Positions 58,570 to 64,000 of a DNA stretch of 64,000 nt are shown here, one piece after another; within the stretch, counting starts at the first letter, position 1, and the number at the start of each line of letters is the position of its first letter. Under the pieces are notes generated by a model. The model was not told where the DNA came from. It was given only the letters and a program-made list of their open reading frames with translations, and searched no databases. A program made the translations under genes and the position numbers. This stretch comes from Biomphalaria glabrata (Eukaryota > Mollusca > Gastropoda > Planorbidae), in the NCBI RefSeq assembly GCF_947242115.1, contig NC_074716.1, positions 18,194,590 through 18,258,589 of the forward strand. Reading direction: 5' to 3'.

Positions 58570-61500
58570 GGTTTCCACTCTACAGCTGATCCAAATCTAA
58601 AGTCAGTCTCTAGCAAAGCATCAAATAACCTTGACCAATACTACCTAGCCTCTAAAGAAACTGCCCCGACATTAACTTCAAGGGGGCATTACCAGCTCTA
58701 CCATCACGGCACCATGGACCTAGATGTTGGTGGTGATAGGGGTGACACTCTAACCACTAAGTATATTGGCTACCCAGCCACCAAACCTTTCATCAACACA
58801 GACTTTGAGAGAGAAGACCGCCCTGTGAACTCATATCCAACAACAAACAGAGATGGTAAGATACTTTAGGAAAGATACAGATGTTTAATGAAGTAGCTTT
58901 ATACTTAGGGGTATGAGTGTCTTTATAAGAAACTCATGTTTTTTTATCTGTTTCCCTTTTTAGTTATCTTGAAAGTAGGCGTACAACTTTAAAAAAGTTT
59001 TATTAGTATATTTCAAACTGGTGTGCAGGTGAACAACATCTAGATTTGTCTATTACGCCTGTAAAAAACACCATCATTCCAGCCGCTATAGTTAAAACCT
59101 ATTCTTGCTCTATCATTTTCTTTACACACATTTGTCTTACTTTATTTTGATTTTGACCCATTCCAATTGCATTTCTTTCTACCTTATCTGTTAATTCTTT
59201 CTTTTCATGCTCTCTGCTACCCATGTCGTCTGATGTATGGGATCTTATATGTCTTCTTCCACATCACCATTTCTACATCGAGTAGACTTTATCCCATAAT
59301 ATTTCTTCCAGTTCTCTATCTGCATCTCTGAGCACATTTTCACCCCATGAATGTTCCCAATAATTAAATCTATCTCACCCTGACCTACAACACAAGCTTC
59401 CACTGTCCATGTAAAATATGGTGTGTCAATGCTAACTCTAGCAATCAGTAATCATACAACCTTCCCATTAAACATAACACACTTTCTAGATTCGCCTGTA
59501 TATTCATGGTCTTCTACTAATTTCTTATTCACTACAATAATAGTGCTCCCTGTGTCCCTAATGGTCTTGGCTGTCTTGTTTCCTATGAGTGTCTGAAAAA
59601 CCTCCAATGTTCCAGTATCAGATGACAATGATAAACCTTGTTCTATTCCACCTCTCTCCTAGTCTTTTCTTTCCTGTCTGTTTCCTTGATATTGTCCGTT
59701 GCAGTTATCATGTTGTCTTTCATATGTACCACATCTTTTATGACTGTCCTGTGTCTCCCTTGTTCTGTGAAAGTTATTCTGTGTCTCAAAAGTTCTGTTA
59801 AAGACAACTATTTCTTCTATGACACTGCCTCTAGATAATTTTTTCCTGGGATGTGCCACTTTATAAGCCCTTTATCAGTCTTACTATGTCTTTTATGGAT
59901 TTTAGTTTCCTCTCTAAGAAAAATATTTTTAATTCCTCCTGACACTCGTAAATTACTTTGTCCAACATGAGAAATGTCTTAAGACTGTCAAAGGTTTTTT
60001 TCTATCTCAGCGGTTTCTATCCAATTATTGAAATGACTGCTCATTTTGTTTAGGAATGTCTGTGGGTCATCCTCTGGTTCTATCTCACAATTAACAAATT
60101 GTTGGCGAAAGAAAGCCTCTGTTTTCCCTAAAGTTTGAAGCAGTTGCTCTTGACAACATTGTAGTTACCCTGGTTCATGCATATTTTTTAAATAACCTTG
60201 GCTGAAAATGATCTAGACAGCAAGAATGTCTATTTGTCTTCTGGGTATTCCAGTTCTCTCATTTCGACTTCGAACTTTTTTCAGAAAAATGTCAATCTCC
60301 ATTTTGTCTTCGTTGAATGTCATACCTTTATATTTTGCCAGTTTATTCCCTGTAGTGTTACTTTCTTTTATCACTCTCTTTTTCTTGGTTTGTTTTTAAC
60401 TTTTTCTCTGCCGTCTCTATTTTCAACGCCAATCTCTCTCTTTCAATGGCAATTAATTCATTTTTCTTTTCCCTTTCAATGGCAATTAATTCATTTTTCT
60501 TCTCCCTTTCAATGGCAATCTTTTAGTTTTCTCTTCTTTCCTCACTGGCTAATCTATCCTTTTCTTTTTCTCTTTCCATTGCAATTAATTCATTTTTCTT
60601 TTCCCTTTCAATGGCAATCTTTTTGTTTTCTCTTCTTTCCTCACTGGCTAATCTATCCTTTTCTTTTTCTCTTTCCATTGCAATTAATTCATTTTTCTTT
60701 TCCCTTTCAATGGCAATCTTTTTGTTTTCAATTTTGTCCTCCATGGCTAATCTATCCTTTTCTTTTTCTCTTTCCATTGCTAATCTCTCCCTCTCCATCA
60801 ACCTTTCTTGAACATATTTTCTTAGTTCCGATCCTTCAAGATCCAACAACCTCCCCTCTTCCTTCAATGCTACTACCTCAGCCGTGTCCGCCATTGTCTA
60901 TTATGAATAGTTGAATAGTATCCTGTCGCTAGGTCTAGGCTTTAACATCTCTACTGTCTTTTGACAGGAGATCAACTATGTTCAGAGGAATACGTGGGTT
61001 TTACCTTTATGTTGGGTGCCACTTGTTACGAGTAGATGAGACTCTTAATCATATACCAACAGACTCATCTATAATAGATTAGCGTTTCCTTTTTCAGACC
61101 TCTGCATAGTCTTAAATATTTCTACTAAAAATTGAGTTGATAAATTACTTTTCGATAAACTCTCTACATATTTACATATGCTTAAAAAGTATATACTTAA
61201 TAAGAGTTGTATTTTAAAAATGTCTACAACTTGTAAAGAGACGTTTTAAGTTCTTTCTCAATGAGACAATGATTGTACCTCAATTTGAATTCTTGCTTGA
61301 TGTTATTTTATGTGTGAGCTAATTTTTTTCTCTCTCTTAGACGTCATCTCTGCATTGAAAAGCTTGCAAAGCAAGATGCATAAACTAGAAATAGACAGAA
61401 GAATATCAGAGCAAGCCTTGTTGACTTTAACCTCAGATACCGAGAAGTTTAAAGAGCATTTGAACATTGGTGGACAGACTTCAGGAGGAGGAGTAGGCAG

Positions 61501-63433
61501 AAGCTACAGACTTCCTGCTGATCCTCAAACTGAAGATGAGATTGCTGACAAACATGCTCAAGGTGAATAAAGCTAAGAAGTGATAAACTCTACAACCAAA
61601 TTGAATTGGGTAATAAAGAGAACATGGTTTTAGAAATAGGGATTAATTAAGATTGCTTTCCTTGTCAGAACTGAGAGACCAGCTGCTAGACACAGAAAAC
61701 AGATGTCAGATGTTGGGCAAGCAGTTAGAAAATATGAAAAGCATGACATTGACCTCTCAGAGAAATGGATGGGATTTTAAAGAGAAGACATATAGAAGTG
61801 GACCAGATGGTGAGCTCAAGTACCATATTGACCGGTTGAATGAACTGGAAAGGGATCAGGCTAGATTGACCACAACCCAGTCTTTAGCAGAGGTCAGTGC
61901 TTGATTAGTTTTTGTGGTTACAGCAGAGCCATCCAATAGGAGGTTTGGGCTTGGAAGTAAAAAAAAAATATTGCTCACTGTCATGGGCTTTTATAATGTC
62001 ATGTTTCATCCAATGTCATTAAACAGTCATCTTACATTTTTCTTAGAAGTTTTTTTTAAATATCTGAGCACTTCACTAATAAGCAAGCATGAAGCACATA
62101 ATTTTTGGCTTTGGGACAACAGACATTCCTAAATCTTACTACTGTTCATCAGTCCTGCCATTGAGTAAGCCCCACGCCTCAAATATGCTGCCCTCTGTTG
62201 GGTGCCATACTTAGCCCCACACCCCTAATATGCAGCCCTCTGTTGAGTGCCATACTTAGTCCCACACCTCCAATATGCAGCCCTCTGTTGGGGACCACAC
62301 TTAGCCCCGCACCTCCAATATGCTGCCCTCTGCTAACATTATGGTTTAATAGTTCTCACTACCAGATGATCTTTTGAAGACAGCTTCTCTTATTACAATG
62401 TAGCAAAGGAAGAAGATGAACTTTTAGGGCTGCCTCAGATTTCTTTGATTAGTCCCACCTTTAAGCCTGTTCTGGTTCATGGAAACCAAGTTGACAGATC
62501 AAAATTATAAGCAAGTTTTATTATCCGTGTACTTTTGGTTTTGTATTTTTTGTATTCACATACTAGTTAGCCAGCATGTGTCTAATGTAGACCTATTACA
62601 TATTAATGTATACATTCTTAATTGTAATTATGGTACATTGCTTTGCTTCATCAGCGGTATTCAGGGAACAGAACTGATCATTCAGAGGTACTTCACTTTG
62701 TGCTTCTCTCCCTTCACTTCATACTAACATTCCTACTCACTAACCCATATAATATAGTGTGCATACTTCCTTCATAAAGTTGAACTCTTTAACTCATGTG
62801 CCTTAAACCATATTATCATAACAAGGTGTTTAAAGAAGTCATAAGTGCTCAATTATTTTGGTTTATAAGAATTATCTTTAAAATAAATTTAAAAAAAAGG
62901 AAACTAATACTTAACATTTTATTTTTTTAAAACAGGAAAACATATTTAAAATTTACAATAAAAAATTTGTCAGATTCAGTCATAAAATAGTTAGTTAGCT
63001 CTCTGTATGAATCACTACAATTTTTAAAACTTAAGACTTAAGACTAATTCTTTGGTTTAAAAATGAGTCCCCATTAGACATGATCTTTTATTTCTTTGGA
63101 AACTTTATATCTACCATATGTAACTACATATAGTATTTTAATTTTCTAACAGAGTTACCTAATCATAATGTATGTTATCACTATTTCTTTTTGAACCATG
63201 TTCAACTGTATGGGATAAGGTTCAAATTCTCTTCATGCTATAGTTTTAAAGGTTTAATGATTTCTTGTATGGTCTACAATGTTTCTCTACATCCACTAAG
63301 TTTGTCATACTTTTTTTTTTAAATTGTTTTTTGTTATTCTTGTCTTCTTCTTCAGAGAAAAATTCAAGAGCTAGAAACAAAATTAAAAGAAGAGAAGAGG
63401 CACAGAAAAGTTTTACAAGAGAAAACAACGCAG
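58570..63433 (+). CDS. CEP57: CEP57 (CEP57/CEP57L1 homologue), centrosomal coiled-coil protein, partial
   Basis: Four exons with GT-AG borders and agreeing phases: 58570-58855, 61341-61562, 61669-61892, 63356-63433. Together they encode about 270 aa of the N-terminal half. CEP57 is a pericentriolar protein that binds microtubules and helps centriole and spindle organisation. The exon 58570 frame has the family block YIGYPATKPFINTDFERE, close to the vertebrate YPxxKPFxNxDxxR. The next exons form the coiled coil: ALKSLQSKMHKLEIDRRI; LRDQLLDTENRCQMLGKQLE; LNELERDQARLTTTQSLAE; KIQELETKLKEEKRHRKVL. The start is unresolved: an in-frame ATG in good context (GGCACCATGG, ATG at 58714) lies inside the first visible exon, but the frame is open back to the acceptor at 58569, so an upstream exon may add residues. 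The C-terminal microtubule-binding half lies beyond the window. Confidence 0.93.
58900..61250 (-). mobile_element. Gypsy-type LTR retrotransposon fossil (5' part) in a CEP57 intron
   Basis: The element lies antisense between CEP57 exons at 58855 and 61341. Its parts, in minus-strand order: a likely 5' LTR from about 61250 to 61024; a primer binding site just inside (TGGCACCCAAC type); a gag with a Glu/Arg/Lys-rich coiled coil built of internal repeats (60523-60894), followed by a stretch resembling the conserved gag core of mollusc Gypsy elements (about 59880-60170); and the start of an aspartic protease (about 59350-59580, with a DTGS-type motif). Reverse transcriptase, integrase and the 3' LTR are absent. 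It is broken in many places and appears old. The outer limits are approximate. Confidence 0.75.
61893..62160. other. CEP57 intron, left part
   Basis: Nothing recognised before the tandem repeat that follows. Confidence 0.4.
62163..62336. repeat. Tandem repeat of about 45 bp, about 4 units, in a CEP57 intron
   Basis: Units contain AGCCCCACACCTCCAATATG, CAGCCCTCTGTTGGGTGCCA and TACTT, with moderate divergence. Confidence 0.9.
62337..63355. other. CEP57 intron, right part
   Basis: AT-rich intron sequence ending in a polypyrimidine tract and TTCAG at 63351-63355. No repeat or RNA gene recognised. Confidence 0.4.
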
Positions 63434-64000
63434 GTACGGTGTCAATAAGACATGAACTCTTTCTTTCCATAATTACTTTCCTCCTTCCGATGGAATCCAT
63501 TCATTTTGCTCATGTGTGTTTCACTCCCCTGTTAGGATTAAACTTCAATAAATTTTTTGTATGTGATCTGGAAATGTTATATTAGGTATATAATTATAGA
63601 AGAATGTATGCTCTTTATATAATAGCACAAGTTTATAAAACCAAAATTTAATTTCATTTAATGGAGTCAAATCAATGTTGGTATTGTCAGTAGAAAAAGT
63701 TAATTCAGCATAGTTTCTTTACTTTTCAACTGTTGAGGCTCATTTCATATGTAACTGAAGAAGCTAACAAACTAATCTGCAAGATTAGCTTTCGTTTCAG
63801 TTAAAGAATATGATACGTGTCTCATTCATTTTGAGCTCATCATTCTCATTTATGTAATGTACACAGTCATCAGACTTCTCTTAACACCTGTCCTGAGTTG
63901 TCCACCCACTACTGATTTCTTTGTTCTTATTCTGAGTTAATTTTATTCAACACTAAAAAATAGAATGTATCATCTCCACATTCCTTCATTATTATTTTAT
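63434..64000. other. CEP57 intron, running off the window
   Basis: Starts with the splice donor GTACGG. No further CEP57 exon is visible before the window ends. Confidence 0.5.

Overview
The window is AT-rich, intron-rich metazoan nuclear DNA, most likely from a gastropod mollusc and perhaps a freshwater pulmonate. The guess rests on the style of the repeats (CR1-like LINE tails ending in ATCTT units, tRNA-headed SINEs, many short hAT elements, abundant TAGATCTAG-type simple sequence) and on three animal genes whose proteins are clearly but moderately similar to vertebrate ones. The species is an inference. No bacterial genes, CRISPR array, rRNA or functional tRNA is visible.

Three host genes can be assembled exon by exon with GT-AG introns and consistent phases. 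(1) RTN4IP1, the mitochondrial NAD(P)H oxidoreductase, + strand, nine coding exons at 5503-15708, complete (386 aa). (2) FAM76 (single homologue of FAM76A/FAM76B), - strand, nine coding exons at 36455-26047, complete (416 aa), with an N-terminal Cys-rich module, a His-rich tract and a C-terminal coiled coil. (3) CEP57 (single homologue of CEP57/CEP57L1), + strand, four exons at 58570-63433; its 5' end is unresolved and it runs out of the window. RTN4IP1 and FAM76 are tail to tail; FAM76 and CEP57 are head to head. In vertebrates FAM76B and CEP57 are also head-to-head neighbours, so this looks like retained ancient linkage, but here about 22 kb separates the two 5' regions and much of that is minisatellite.

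Layout: 1-~1080, 3' end of a Gypsy-type LTR fossil; 1081-5490, upstream DNA of RTN4IP1 with a CTAG-rich tract and one hAT-like element carrying a nested LINE tail; 5491-15708, RTN4IP1, whose introns hold SINEs, LINE fragments, two hAT elements and a 32-bp minisatellite; 15709-26046, between the gene tails, with a 2.57-kb inverted-repeat element full of hairpin-bearing tandem units (inserted into an older LINE) and a 57-bp minisatellite with two inverted repeats per unit; 26047-36455, FAM76 with a LINE, a 2.45-kb hAT and a near-identical truncated copy of it; 36456-58569, the divergent interval, with an orphan OTU-domain fragment, two short hAT elements, five minisatellites in 45.4-51.8 kb and a decayed GTF2IRD2-like hAT transposon with perfect 8-bp target duplications; 58570-64000, CEP57, with a broken Gypsy-type gag/protease fossil antisense in one intron.

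The three genes do not form a pathway (mitochondrial redox, nuclear Cys/His-rich protein, centrosome). The strongest themes are the conserved gene pair, the repeated arrival of hAT-type elements, and the minisatellite cluster between the two divergent genes.
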